From contig SLGS01000058.1 in the NCBI GenBank assembly GCA_007136565.1, positions 1 to 6,608 on the forward strand: a stretch of 6,608 nt of DNA. Reading direction: 5' to 3'. Source of the stretch: Clostridia bacterium (lineage in GTDB: Bacteria > Bacillota > Sulfobacillia > SLMV01). The position numbers and the translations under genes are program-made. Below, in pieces: positions 1 to 6,433 of the stretch (its first letter is position 1; every line of letters begins with the position of its first letter). The notes below the pieces were generated by a model, which saw only the letters and a list, made by a program, of their open reading frames with translations, was not told the origin of the DNA and made no database searches.

Positions 1-681
1 AAGATCAAGGTCACCGGCGGAGTCATGACCCCGGGTATTCGCCCCGGGGTGCCGCAGATGGATAAGGACGAGATCCAGGCCGTCATCTTCGAGGCGCGCA
101 AGCGCAACATCCCCGTGGGCGGTCACACGGAAGGCGCCCGCGGGATTAAGGACGCCGTCGCTTGTGGGATAGACTCCATCGAGCACGGGTACTTCATCGA
201 TGACGAAGAGTCCATTCAAACCATGAAGGATAGGGATATATACCTGGTGCCGACGATAATGGCCTACGTGCTCATAGCGGAGGGACTCGATTCCGGTGTC
301 CCCGAAGAGGCCGTCGAGAATGCCGAGATGGCCCTGGATTACAACCAGAATAGTTTTCGGATGGCCGTCGAAGCCGGCGTACCCATCGCCATGGGATCCG
401 ATGCCGGGACCGCTTTCAACTATCATGGTGCCAGCGGACGCGAGCTCATCTACATGGTGGAGCACGGGATGAAGCCGATGGACGCCATCAAGTCGGCCAC
501 CGCCCATGGAGCGAAGCTTCTGCGCATCGAAGACCTCGTTGGCACCGTCGAGATCGGCAAGTGCGCTGACCTGATCGCCGTCGAGGGCAACCCTGCGGAG
601 AACATCGAGGACGTCGTCAAGGTCGCTACCGTGATAAAGGATGGCAAAGTCATAAAGGACAGGGGCCTTCATATCGTGTGA
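1..681 (+). CDS. Metal-dependent amidohydrolase, Xaa-Pro/Xaa-Arg dipeptidase-like, 5'-truncated by window
   Basis: C-terminal 226 codons of an amidohydrolase-superfamily enzyme; the reading frame is open from base 1, so the gene starts outside the window. Visible active-site pieces, in order: the opening K-I-K-V-T-G-G-V, whose first lysine (bases 1-3) aligns by motif with the carboxylated metal-bridging lysine of the family; the metal-ligand His in GGHTEG (codon 124-126); a second His in SIEHG (184-186); and the catalytic Asp in GSDAGT (400-402). The C-terminus has the usual ADLIAVEGNPAENI strand and closing VIKDGKVIKD segment. Relatives hydrolyse dipeptides (prolidase-like, Xaa-Arg or Xaa-Lys) or cyclic amides in the cytoplasm; the substrate cannot be read from the sequence. 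Peptide permeases 38 bases downstream and an M28 peptidase favour a dipeptidase role. Family assignment is firm, substrate inferred. Confidence 0.88.
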   Translation, partial: KIKVTGGVMTPGIRPGVPQMDKDEIQAVIFEARKRNIPVGGHTEGARGIKDAVACGIDSIEHGYFIDDEESIQTMKDRDIYLVPTIMAYVLIAEGLDSGVPEEAVENAEMALDYNQNSFRMAVEAGVPIAMGSDAGTAFNYHGASGRELIYMVEHGMKPMDAIKSATAHGAKLLRIEDLVGTVEIGKCADLIAVEGNPAENIEDVVKVATVIKDGKVIKDRGLHIV

Positions 682-719
682 GGCCCGGGGACGGAAGAAC
701 CGGGAGAGGCTAGGGTAGA

Positions 720-1640
720 ATGCTGGCGTACGCAACCAAGCGAATCCTTCAAGGGGTACCCACGGTGCTGTTGGTCTCCGTGCTCGTGTTCTTGCTCATG
801 CACATGGTGCCGGGAGATCCGGTGAGGATCATGTCCGACAGGACTGCGACTCCCGAGGACATCGAGCGCCTGAGGCAGGGACTCGGGTTGGACCAACCCG
901 TGCACGTGCAATTTACCATGTGGTTCACCCGGGCGGTACAGGGCGACCTGGGTAGGTCCATCAGGACCGGGCACCAGGTGGCGGACGAGCTCTTGCACAG
1001 GCTACCCCGGACGCTACTTCTGACGTGCGCCAGCCTGGTGTTTTCGGTCATCGTGGGTATCGGGGCGGGGGTGGTCGCCAGCGTAAGGTCGGGATCCTTC
1101 CTGGATGTAAGCATAATGGTCAAGGCCGTATTGGGTATGTCGATACCGCCCTTTTGGCTGGGCCTGATGTTTATACTGTTGTTCAGCGTAACCCTCAACT
1201 GGCTCCCATCCAGTGGAAGTGGGACGTGGCAACATATCGTTCTCCCCGCCCTATCCCTGGGGTTGGCCGGGATGGGCTTGATCGCCCGGATGACGCGATC
1301 TACCATGCTGGAGGTCTTGCGCGACGATTACATCAGGACGGCCCGGTCCAAGGGATTGTCGGAGCGAGCCGTAGTGTACAAGCACGCACTGAAGAATGCC
1401 ATGATTCCCACGATCACCGTGGTGGGGCTTCAATTTGGCATCTTGATGGCCGGAGCGGTCGTCACGGAACGAGTGTTCTCGTGGCCGGGGATGGGATGGT
1501 TGCTGGTTCGGAGCATACACGACAGGGATTTCCCCGTCGTCCAGGGTGCGCTGCTGATCAGCAGTATCTCGTTCATCCTGGTGAACATCGTCGTCGACTT
1601 GGTTTACGCATTGCTGGACCCGAGGATTAGATATCAATGA
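720..1640 (+). CDS. DppB/OppB-type peptide ABC transporter permease
   Basis: 306-residue inner-membrane permease of the dipeptide/oligopeptide/nickel ABC family, a normal length for DppB. It has an N-terminal helix (about 9-30) followed by VPGDP, the conserved QGDLGRS motif (74-80), further helices near 98-120, 133-157, 171-190, 230-250 and 273-299, and the ATPase-docking EAA loop (about 204-230, containing YIRTARSKGL and ALKNAMIP). The C-terminal DLVYALLDPRIRY signature is typical. The ATG at 720 places the family-typical N-terminus; a GGGAG at 702-706 lies 13 bases upstream, somewhat far, with AGGG at 712-715 closer. It is co-transcribed in all likelihood with the amidohydrolase and overlaps the next permease by 4 bases. 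Dipeptides or short oligopeptides are the likely cargo; nickel or glycoside import cannot be excluded from the permease alone. Confidence 0.95.
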   Translation: MLAYATKRILQGVPTVLLVSVLVFLLMHMVPGDPVRIMSDRTATPEDIERLRQGLGLDQPVHVQFTMWFTRAVQGDLGRSIRTGHQVADELLHRLPRTLLLTCASLVFSVIVGIGAGVVASVRSGSFLDVSIMVKAVLGMSIPPFWLGLMFILLFSVTLNWLPSSGSGTWQHIVLPALSLGLAGMGLIARMTRSTMLEVLRDDYIRTARSKGLSERAVVYKHALKNAMIPTITVVGLQFGILMAGAVVTERVFSWPGMGWLLVRSIHDRDFPVVQGALLISSISFILVNIVVDLVYALLDPRIRYQ

Positions 1641-2461
1641 AAGGCAAGCTGGTTTTGCCCTTGGGACACAAGGGATTGATCATAGGTTCGCTCATAGTTG
1701 GCCTCGTGCTGCTCATCGCGGCCTTTGGACCGTATATTACCGCGCGCGATCCCTACCAGCATAGGTTGCCCCGAGCCCTCGAGACACCCAGCCTAGAGTT
1801 TCCCCTGGGTTTGGATTCGCTGGGACGAGATCTGGCGGCGCGCATGATTTACGGTAGTCGCTATAGCGTCGCAGTGGGGCTGTTCGCCGTCCTGGGCGGG
1901 ATCTTGATCGGGAGTTGGCTCGGTATCATGGCCGGGTACTTCGGCGGGGCGTGGGATACCTTGATCGGCCGCCTGGTCGATGTCATGTTGGCCTTCCCGG
2001 GTTTGTTGCTCGCCCTGGCGGTGGTTTCCGCCCTGGGAAGCAGCCTGACCAACCTCACCATAGCCATCGGAATATCCAATATTCCCAGGTTCGCCCGGCT
2101 GGTGCGGGGTTCGGTGCTCGCAATTAGAAACGAGGAGTATCTCGAGGCCATCAGGGCCCAGGGGGCGGGGAATACGTGGATAATCACCCGGCACGTCATA
2201 CCCAACATCATGGCTCCTCTCCTCGTGCAGATGAGCTTCAGCGTCGCCGGCGCCATCCTCGCGGCGTCGGGGCTGAGTTTCCTGGGGTTGGGCGCCCAAC
2301 CACCGTTGCCGGAGTGGGGCGTCATGCTAGCCCAGGCGCGGGATTACATGCGAGTGGCTCCCCACGTGGTGATATTCCCGGGGCTCGCCATCGTCATAGT
2401 CATAGTCGGGCTCAACATACTCGGAGATGCCCTGCGGGATATATGGGATCCGCGACTGTAG
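1637..2461 (+). CDS. DppC/OppC-type peptide ABC transporter permease
   Basis: 274-residue partner of the preceding permease. Family signatures in order: N-terminal helix (about 13-31); GLDSLGRD (58-65), the conserved periplasmic motif of DppC proteins; membrane helices around 78-100 and 112-133; the EAA loop (168-190, YLEAIRAQGAGN then TRHVIPN); LSFLGLGAQPP-EWG (213-228); and the terminal LNILGDALRDIWDPR. The start ATG lies inside the stop of the upstream gene (ATGA, 1637-1640), so translation is probably coupled; GAGG at 1622-1625 may act as binding site. The two proteins should form the heterodimeric channel. No substrate-binding protein or DppD/DppF ATPase follows, which differs from the common dppABCDF order; those subunits must be upstream or elsewhere. 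Confidence 0.95.
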   Translation: MKGKLVLPLGHKGLIIGSLIVGLVLLIAAFGPYITARDPYQHRLPRALETPSLEFPLGLDSLGRDLAARMIYGSRYSVAVGLFAVLGGILIGSWLGIMAGYFGGAWDTLIGRLVDVMLAFPGLLLALAVVSALGSSLTNLTIAIGISNIPRFARLVRGSVLAIRNEEYLEAIRAQGAGNTWIITRHVIPNIMAPLLVQMSFSVAGAILAASGLSFLGLGAQPPLPEWGVMLAQARDYMRVAPHVVIFPGLAIVIVIVGLNILGDALRDIWDPRL

Positions 2462-2467
2462 GAGGGG
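2461..2467 (+). promoter_or_regulatory. Ribosome binding site deciding a TTG start
   Basis: GGAGGGG begins at the last base of the permease stop codon (TAG, 2459-2461). It lies 8 bases before TTG at 2476, good spacing, and 20 before the first in-frame ATG at 2488, too far. The in-frame GTG at 2467 overlaps the site and cannot use it. TTG 2476 is therefore the preferred start of the M28 peptidase. Confidence 0.6.
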
Positions 2468-2475
2468 TGAGGCAT

Positions 2476-3591
2476 TTGTACGAGGACATGCGACGGCTGC
2501 TGGAAGGGGATCCGGTTCGCTTCCTGGGGACGGATGGGATGGATAGAACTGCCCGCGTCCTGGTGGAAACCCTGGAGTCCCTGGGTTACGATGTGTCGAG
2601 CCAACCGGTGCAATACCAGGGCTGGCGGAAACTCGCGGACCCCGAAGTGTACGTAACCTACGGGGGCGATGGTTTCCCCCTGGAGGCGAAGATGATGATC
2701 TACTCGTCCGGCATCGATGTGCGGGGTGAGGTGGAGTCGGCCGGCCGACAACGGCTCATCGGGGTGTTCGACTGGAGACACTTCGACGTGGTCGACGAGG
2801 GAATCGTCGTCGCAAGACTCATCGCCACCGACGAAGGCCCCGCCATTCCGTTATCCCTTGATGCCCCCGGGGCGGACGTCCCGAGTTTCATAATCGGGGC
2901 CGACGACGGAGACAAATTGGAGGGACTGCTTTCGGGGAATCGATCCGCGTGCCCGATGGTCCGCGTGCGGGCGGAGGCGGAGTTCTTACCGGACCGGGTG
3001 TTCGTCAACGTCATCGGTAGTCGCGGCGGGCGCTCCGCTGAGAAAAGGGTGCTCGTTTGCGCTCATTACGATTCCATCTACGATTCCCCCGGCGCGAACG
3101 ATAACGGTTCCGGAGTCCTATGCGCGACCATGGTGGCCCGGGAACTCGCCGACCTGGCGAATCGGTTGGACCTGCACGTAACCATCGCCTTTTTCGGGGG
3201 CGAAGAACTCCTCCAGCTGGGTTCCAAGGCGTATCTCGAGCGCGGGTCGGATGGGCAAGACTCCGAAGATATCGACCTCGTCATCAACCTAGACATGGTC
3301 GGGGTCGGCGAGTACATGTGGCCCTGGGTCGATGACCAAACGGAGGCGGCCGTGAAGTCATCCCTCGCGCATAATCCCTGTCCCCATCCGGTGAAGATCC
3401 AAAATCCCCCCCTGGCCGGCGATCATTACCCGTTTTACGAGAGGGGGGTGCCCTCTGTTTGCCTCATATGGTGGCCCGATCCGAACTATCACCAGCCCGG
3501 GGATACCTTTGGTAAGCTGGATCCACAGAGGATCTCCTATACCGCGAGGCTTTGCGTCGACATAATTCGGGAGGTTTTCTCGGGGGGTTGA
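2476..3591 (+). CDS. M28-family zinc aminopeptidase with PA-like insert
   Basis: 371 residues if started at TTG 2476 (ATG 2488 is the alternative). All M28 zinc-site residues are visible: His197 in CAHYDS, Asp209 in GANDNGSG (bridging), the Glu243-Glu244 pair in FGGEE (catalytic base and ligand), Asp273 in NLDMVG and His339 in YHQPGDT; GDHYPFYERGVP (316-327) matches the family's SDH-F-RGIP stretch. Residues about 65-160, with LIGVFDW and VPSFIIGADDGDKLEGLL, resemble a protease-associated (PA) domain. There is no signal peptide or membrane helix, so it should act in the cytoplasm on imported peptides. It follows the DppC-type gene by 14 bases, in the same operon. Relatives release N-terminal residues from peptides; the specificity here is unknown. 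An upstream extension of this frame to 2176 lies wholly within the permease gene and is not real. Confidence 0.9.
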   Translation: MYEDMRRLLEGDPVRFLGTDGMDRTARVLVETLESLGYDVSSQPVQYQGWRKLADPEVYVTYGGDGFPLEAKMMIYSSGIDVRGEVESAGRQRLIGVFDWRHFDVVDEGIVVARLIATDEGPAIPLSLDAPGADVPSFIIGADDGDKLEGLLSGNRSACPMVRVRAEAEFLPDRVFVNVIGSRGGRSAEKRVLVCAHYDSIYDSPGANDNGSGVLCATMVARELADLANRLDLHVTIAFFGGEELLQLGSKAYLERGSDGQDSEDIDLVINLDMVGVGEYMWPWVDDQTEAAVKSSLAHNPCPHPVKIQNPPLAGDHYPFYERGVPSVCLIWWPDPNYHQPGDTFGKLDPQRISYTARLCVDIIREVFSGG

Positions 3592-3598
3592 TTTGCCA

Positions 3599-3676
3599 GT
3601 GGCGACTTCCAAGATACCCCGGGGAATCGGTGGGGATACGATGAGCGCATCGGCGCCCGGCGGGAACCACTCATGA
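3599..3676 (+). CDS. Possible 25-codon leader ORF coupled to the permease gene
   Basis: Between the M28 gene and the NCS2-like gene an ORF runs from GTG 3599 (or TTG 3593, or only ATG 3641) to TGA 3674-3676. Its stop overlaps the permease ATG at 3673 as ATGA. The peptide starts MATSKIPRGIGGDT and ends in GGNHS; it resembles nothing I recognise. A G-run at 3582-3587 lies 11 bases before GTG 3599 and could bind ribosomes, while the permease itself has no convincing Shine-Dalgarno sequence, which makes coupling attractive. It may equally be a chance ORF. Confidence 0.22.
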   Translation: MATSKIPRGIGGDTMSASAPGGNHS

Positions 3677-5139
3677 GAAATCTTTTTCAGCATGTCAGCC
3701 CCGGATCCGGTGATTGGGCGGCGGGCACCTATCTATTTTTCTCCCAGTTGGCGGTAATGGTGGTATGCGTGTCACCCCTCCTCGCGGCGGGTTTCCCCCC
3801 CGCGATAATCACTGTCAGCGTCTTGCCCGCGTTCGCGTGGCAGCACATCGTCGGACACGGCTATTGTGCGATTTCAGCTCTGCGCTTGGCCCGCAGGGAG
3901 AAGAGGCGGAGCGTCACGGCGTTGCCCGGCTTGGGCGTTGATCTCGTCGGTGGGCTGGCGGTAACGCTGGGCGTGATGATGCCCACCTGGCTGGATACCG
4001 GCGATCCCTACCTCACGTGGGGCTTGGGGCTCGGGGCCAACCTGCTCTTCGGGCTCACTAAGCTGTTCTTTTGCCCCCTGGCCGCCTGGTTGAAAAGGGT
4101 GGTGCCCCGGGCGGCGTTACTCGGACTACTGGGGGGATTGCTCCTGGTTTACGTGGGGACGACCTACGGAATCACCGCCATGGAACAACCGTACCTGGCT
4201 TTCTTTGCCATCGGTGTCATGACCGCGAGCATGTTCGGCCAATGGCTGGACCGGGTGCCCCTGATACCGGTGGTGATAGTCCTCGGACCCGTCATCGGTT
4301 ACGCCAGCGGCCACTGGAGCCTACCGGCTGGGGCCCTGGAGATCTCCCCGGCGCTGGGGCAGTTCACCTCGGCCGGTCTTTCCCACCTGGGTACGGCGGT
4401 ATCGCGGTACTCCCCGCTCATCATTCCCCTGGCCCTGGGGAATCAACTGCTGAGGAGTTTGAGCAATATCGAGGCCGCGGAGGTTGTCGGGGACGCCTAC
4501 GACCCCCGGGCACTGCTTTTCGTCGACGGATTGGTTACGACGGTTGGTGGGGCATTCGTCGGCAGTTGGATGCCAACTTTCCTCCTGGCCGGCCAGCCCG
4601 GGTGGAAGGAGTCCGGCGCCCGGATAATGTATCCCGGAATCGCCGCGGTGGCGTACGCCCTCACGGGTTTCACGGGTATCCTCTGGTTCCTGCAGGAATC
4701 AATACCCGAGGGAGTGATCGCGGGAATATTCATCTGGCTCGCCCTGTCGGTGACCAACGCCGCCATAAAGGGTGCACCGCCGAACCACACCCCGGCGCTC
4801 TTGTTCTCCTTCATACCGGTAGCGGCCCACCTCGTGGTTTCCCAGGCGGTCGATGGGGCCGACGCGCATTCGCTGAGGGCCCTGGCGGCGGGTTTCCCCT
4901 TCACCGCGGTAGTATGGGCGGCCGTCGTCGTTTACCTGATCGAAAGGGACCCGTATCGATCGGCCGGATGGTGCCTGGTCGGAGCCCTGCTCTCCCTCCT
5001 GGGGCTCATGCACTCCTCGATGCTCGGGGTACACGCTACCTCCCTCCCGATCGTGGCCGGGTACGCGATCTGGGGATCCACCATCCTCCTCGTATACGCG
5101 ATCAATACTATGTTAGAAGGGACCCGGCGAAGTAGATAG
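3673..5139 (+). CDS. NCS2-type nucleobase/xanthine-uracil permease-like membrane protein
   Basis: 488 residues, almost entirely hydrophobic, with about 12-14 membrane segments; first helix about 18-38. Residues 258-330 carry the most telling signature: QLLRSLSNIEAAEVVGD, then DGLVTTVGGAFVGS, then GQPGWKESGARIMYPG. This parallels the TM8-TM10 core of NCS2/AzgA carriers, where acidic residues of a motif like E-x-x-G bind the base; Glu267 and Glu270 are the candidates here. The TM10 segment that in UraA reads roughly TTYGENIG is replaced by TFLLAGQPG, so the second binding glutamate appears absent. It belongs to the divergent permeases with a GHPGWK-type motif, and substrate and coupling ion are uncertain. 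ATG 3673 is the first start codon in its frame after the M28 stop; the binding site is weak. Spacing (81 bases) and the lack of a terminator allow co-transcription with the peptidase operon. Confidence 0.78.
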   Translation: MRNLFQHVSPGSGDWAAGTYLFFSQLAVMVVCVSPLLAAGFPPAIITVSVLPAFAWQHIVGHGYCAISALRLARREKRRSVTALPGLGVDLVGGLAVTLGVMMPTWLDTGDPYLTWGLGLGANLLFGLTKLFFCPLAAWLKRVVPRAALLGLLGGLLLVYVGTTYGITAMEQPYLAFFAIGVMTASMFGQWLDRVPLIPVVIVLGPVIGYASGHWSLPAGALEISPALGQFTSAGLSHLGTAVSRYSPLIIPLALGNQLLRSLSNIEAAEVVGDAYDPRALLFVDGLVTTVGGAFVGSWMPTFLLAGQPGWKESGARIMYPGIAAVAYALTGFTGILWFLQESIPEGVIAGIFIWLALSVTNAAIKGAPPNHTPALLFSFIPVAAHLVVSQAVDGADAHSLRALAAGFPFTAVVWAAVVVYLIERDPYRSAGWCLVGALLSLLGLMHSSMLGVHATSLPIVAGYAIWGSTILLVYAINTMLEGTRRSR

Positions 5140-5147
5140 GACTGGAC

Positions 5148-5186
5148 GGGCTCTTCGCCAATCCCGTAACCGAGCCGGTAGAGCCC
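5148..5186 (+). terminator. Weak hairpin after the NCS2-like gene
   Basis: GGGCTCT (5148-5154) can pair with AGAGCCC (5180-5186), a 7-bp stem with a 25-base loop beginning 9 bases after the permease stop. There is no T-tract and the loop is long, so a terminator role is only tentative. Confidence 0.2.
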
Positions 5187-5200
5187 ATCCCCTCGGTGTC

Positions 5201-5210
5201 GGAGTACTCC
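5201..5210. promoter_or_regulatory. 10-base palindrome, possible operator
   Basis: GGAGTACTCC is a perfect palindrome in the 214-base gap before the PH-like gene. A TATTCT at 5226-5231 downstream could be a -10 element, but no good -35 is visible. A perfect 10-mer palindrome can occur by chance, so an operator role is only a suggestion. Confidence 0.18.
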
Positions 5211-5298
5211 TCGTAACGCGGGGACTATTCTCCTCGCCACGGTTCGTTCGCTCATCCCCGTCCTGTCCGTTTCGGAATCCGGCCCCCGCAGTTTGGAA

Positions 5299-5308
5299 GA
5301 AGGAGGTG
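5299..5308 (+). promoter_or_regulatory. Upstream copy of a strong Shine-Dalgarno sequence
   Basis: GAAGGAGGTG here is identical to the ten bases at 5338-5347, the true binding site of the PH-like gene, 39 bases further on. This copy has no start codon at suitable spacing; the in-frame GTG at 5306 lies inside it and GTG 5333 is 25 bases away. It may be a standby ribosome site or a chance duplicate. Confidence 0.35.
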
Positions 5309-5337
5309 GGTGGACCGGCGCGATCGAATACCGTGGA

Positions 5338-5347
5338 GAAGGAGGTG
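5338..5347 (+). promoter_or_regulatory. Near-perfect Shine-Dalgarno of the PH-like gene
   Basis: GAAGGAGGTG matches the anti-Shine-Dalgarno end of bacterial 16S rRNA and sits 6 bases before ATG 5354. This fixes that ATG as the start over the upstream in-frame GTGs. Confidence 0.8.
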
Positions 5348-5353
5348 CCCCGA

Positions 5354-5857
5354 ATGACCGATCGGAAAGTCCATAGCGAATCGAACTTCTCCCGATTCAA
5401 TGCTTACGTCTTCGGCGCCATCGTCTTGGCCATGTTGCTCGCCGCCACTTACCAGTTCTTTGGCGGTTCCGTCGGTAGTGATCCGGCGTCCAATACCTTC
5501 TTACTGGTCATGGCCGGGATCATGGCCGCCATCGGGATCAATTTCTCCACCCTTCAGGTGGCCGCCGATGATGACGGTATCGAGTTCGGATACGGGTTCA
5601 TCCGGCAGCGCGTGTCGTGGGATAGGGTCGAGGATGCTTCCGAAGATTCTACCTCGGCTCTTATGTACGGAGGCTGGGGGATTAGGCTCGGCAGGGTGGG
5701 GGGGAGATGGAGGGTGGTGTACAACATCCCCGGCTACCCCCGCGTGGTGCTCCGGCTGGGAAGTGGATGGTATCGGGAAGTGGCCATATCAACCTCGGAT
5801 CCCCATCGACTCCTGCGGGTTATCTCTTCCCTGAACCCGTCGGGCGAGGACGACTGA
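5354..5857 (+). CDS. Small membrane protein with two helices and a bacterial PH-like domain
   Basis: 167 residues, no named family that I can assign with certainty. A short polar N-terminus is followed by two hydrophobic helices (about 17-36 and 48-66), then a soluble region of predicted alternating strands (67-167): LQVAADDDGIEF, a turn, RQRVSWDRVEDA, MYGGWGIRL, RWRVVYNIPG, PRVVLRLGSGWYREVAISTSDPHRLLRVI. The pattern of an early GIEFGYG strand, a YGGWGIR turn and a final 'strand, T-x-DP, helix' is typical of uncharacterised bacterial proteins with a pleckstrin-homology-like fold anchored in the membrane. A role at the membrane is inferred; a precise function is not. ATG 5354 is chosen because of the strong binding site 6 bases upstream. 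It probably has its own promoter in the preceding gap. Confidence 0.8.
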   Translation: MTDRKVHSESNFSRFNAYVFGAIVLAMLLAATYQFFGGSVGSDPASNTFLLVMAGIMAAIGINFSTLQVAADDDGIEFGYGFIRQRVSWDRVEDASEDSTSALMYGGWGIRLGRVGGRWRVVYNIPGYPRVVLRLGSGWYREVAISTSDPHRLLRVISSLNPSGEDD

Positions 5858-5926
5858 GGGGCGAACCCGAATCCCGGGTGATGCCGCCGAGGTTCCCCGA
5901 GAGCGGATTTGCCCGGGATTTGGTCG

Positions 5927-6341
5927 ATGCCCCGCGACCCCCGCAAGGAGTGTTTTCCCGGGGGCGCCGTGAACTCGAGCATCGTGGGAAAGCTGATCTA
6001 CCTCGCGAACGGGGCCGAAATGACCAAACCCTTCTTACGGCCGCATGCCCTGCTCCTCGAGGAGATCGCGGTACAGTGGACTTTCCTCTATGGAATTCCG
6101 CCATCGCGAGAGAAAATCCAGGCCCTGTACCGTGATGCGGTGCATGCGGCGCGCCGGACCAGTTCCGCTGGTGTCCCACCTCGACGTCAGCAGTGCCCAT
6201 TCCTCCATCTTCCTAAGGGCGCGATTGATTCGACCGCTATCCCCCCGAAGCCTATCCCCAGGTCCTTCAGGAGGGGTACCAGCTCGTAGCCGTGAATACC
6301 GTCAACTCGGCCACGAGCAAGACTACCTGCGGGCGCAGTAG
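5927..6341 (+). pseudogene. Frameshifted gene of unknown function, about 137 codons when repaired
   Basis: Coding character (third-base G/C, protein-like sequence) jumps between frames. Frame of 5927: MPRDPRKECFPGG through KLIYLANGAEMTKPFLRPHA, EIAVQWTFLYGIPPSREK and IQALYRDAVHAAR, to about 6154. Then the frame of 6156: GPVPLVSHLDVSSAHSSIFL, RARLI, to 6230. Then the frame of 6232: DRYPPEAYPQVLQEGYQLVA, to about 6291. Then back to the frame of 6291: REYRQLGHEQDYLRAQ, stop TAG 6339-6341. One extra base near 6152-6155, one extra near 6231 and one missing near 6290 would restore a continuous soluble, helix-rich protein. None of these spots is a homopolymer run, and the neighbouring genes are intact, so decay is likelier than sequencing error. 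I do not recognise the family. The start is uncertain: ATG 5927 has only a weak CGGGA upstream, and GTG 5969 or ATG 6020 are alternatives. Confidence 0.6.
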
Positions 6342-6342
6342 G

Positions 6343-6358
6343 CCCCGCATCGGCGGGG
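6343..6358 (+). terminator. GC hairpin directly after the pseudogene stop
   Basis: CCCCGC (6343-6348) pairs with GCGGGG (6353-6358) around the tetraloop ATCG, beginning 1 base after the TAG at 6339-6341. Its place suggests a terminator of the former gene. No T-run follows, so it would be atypical. Confidence 0.4.
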
Positions 6359-6433
6359 GACACCCGCAATCTTTACCTCGAGTTTCACCCATTGCCGTCA
6401 CCACCTATTCCGATACCTGCCATAACTGCCATA

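Noticed and set aside
749..2325. Long minus-strand open frames opposite the two permease genes
   Set aside because: They are low in hydrophobic pattern, rich in Arg, His and Pro, lack ribosome sites, and lie opposite recognisable DppB and DppC proteins.
2176..2475. N-terminal extension of the M28 peptidase
   Set aside because: The translated extension is Arg/His/Pro-rich shadow of the permease C-terminus, and the binding site at 2461-2467 places the start downstream.
4071..5135. 354-codon open frame on the plus strand inside the NCS2-like gene
   Set aside because: It is a GC-rich shadow: Gly/Arg/Pro-rich, with no hydrophobic pattern, and fully overlapped by a well-supported membrane protein.
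5165..5190. tRNA-like D-arm string GAGCCGGTAGAGCCC
   Set aside because: The string resembles a D-loop, but the flanking bases form no D-stem, anticodon stem or acceptor stem, and no T-loop lies at the proper distance.
5306..5353. GTG start for the PH-like gene, adding 16 residues
   Set aside because: GTG 5306 lies inside the upstream Shine-Dalgarno copy, while ATG 5354 has an ideal site 6 bases before it.
6187..6369. Minus-strand 60-codon frame with some protein-like stretches
   Set aside because: No ribosome site, and it lies opposite the better-supported plus-strand decayed gene, whose codon bias explains it.
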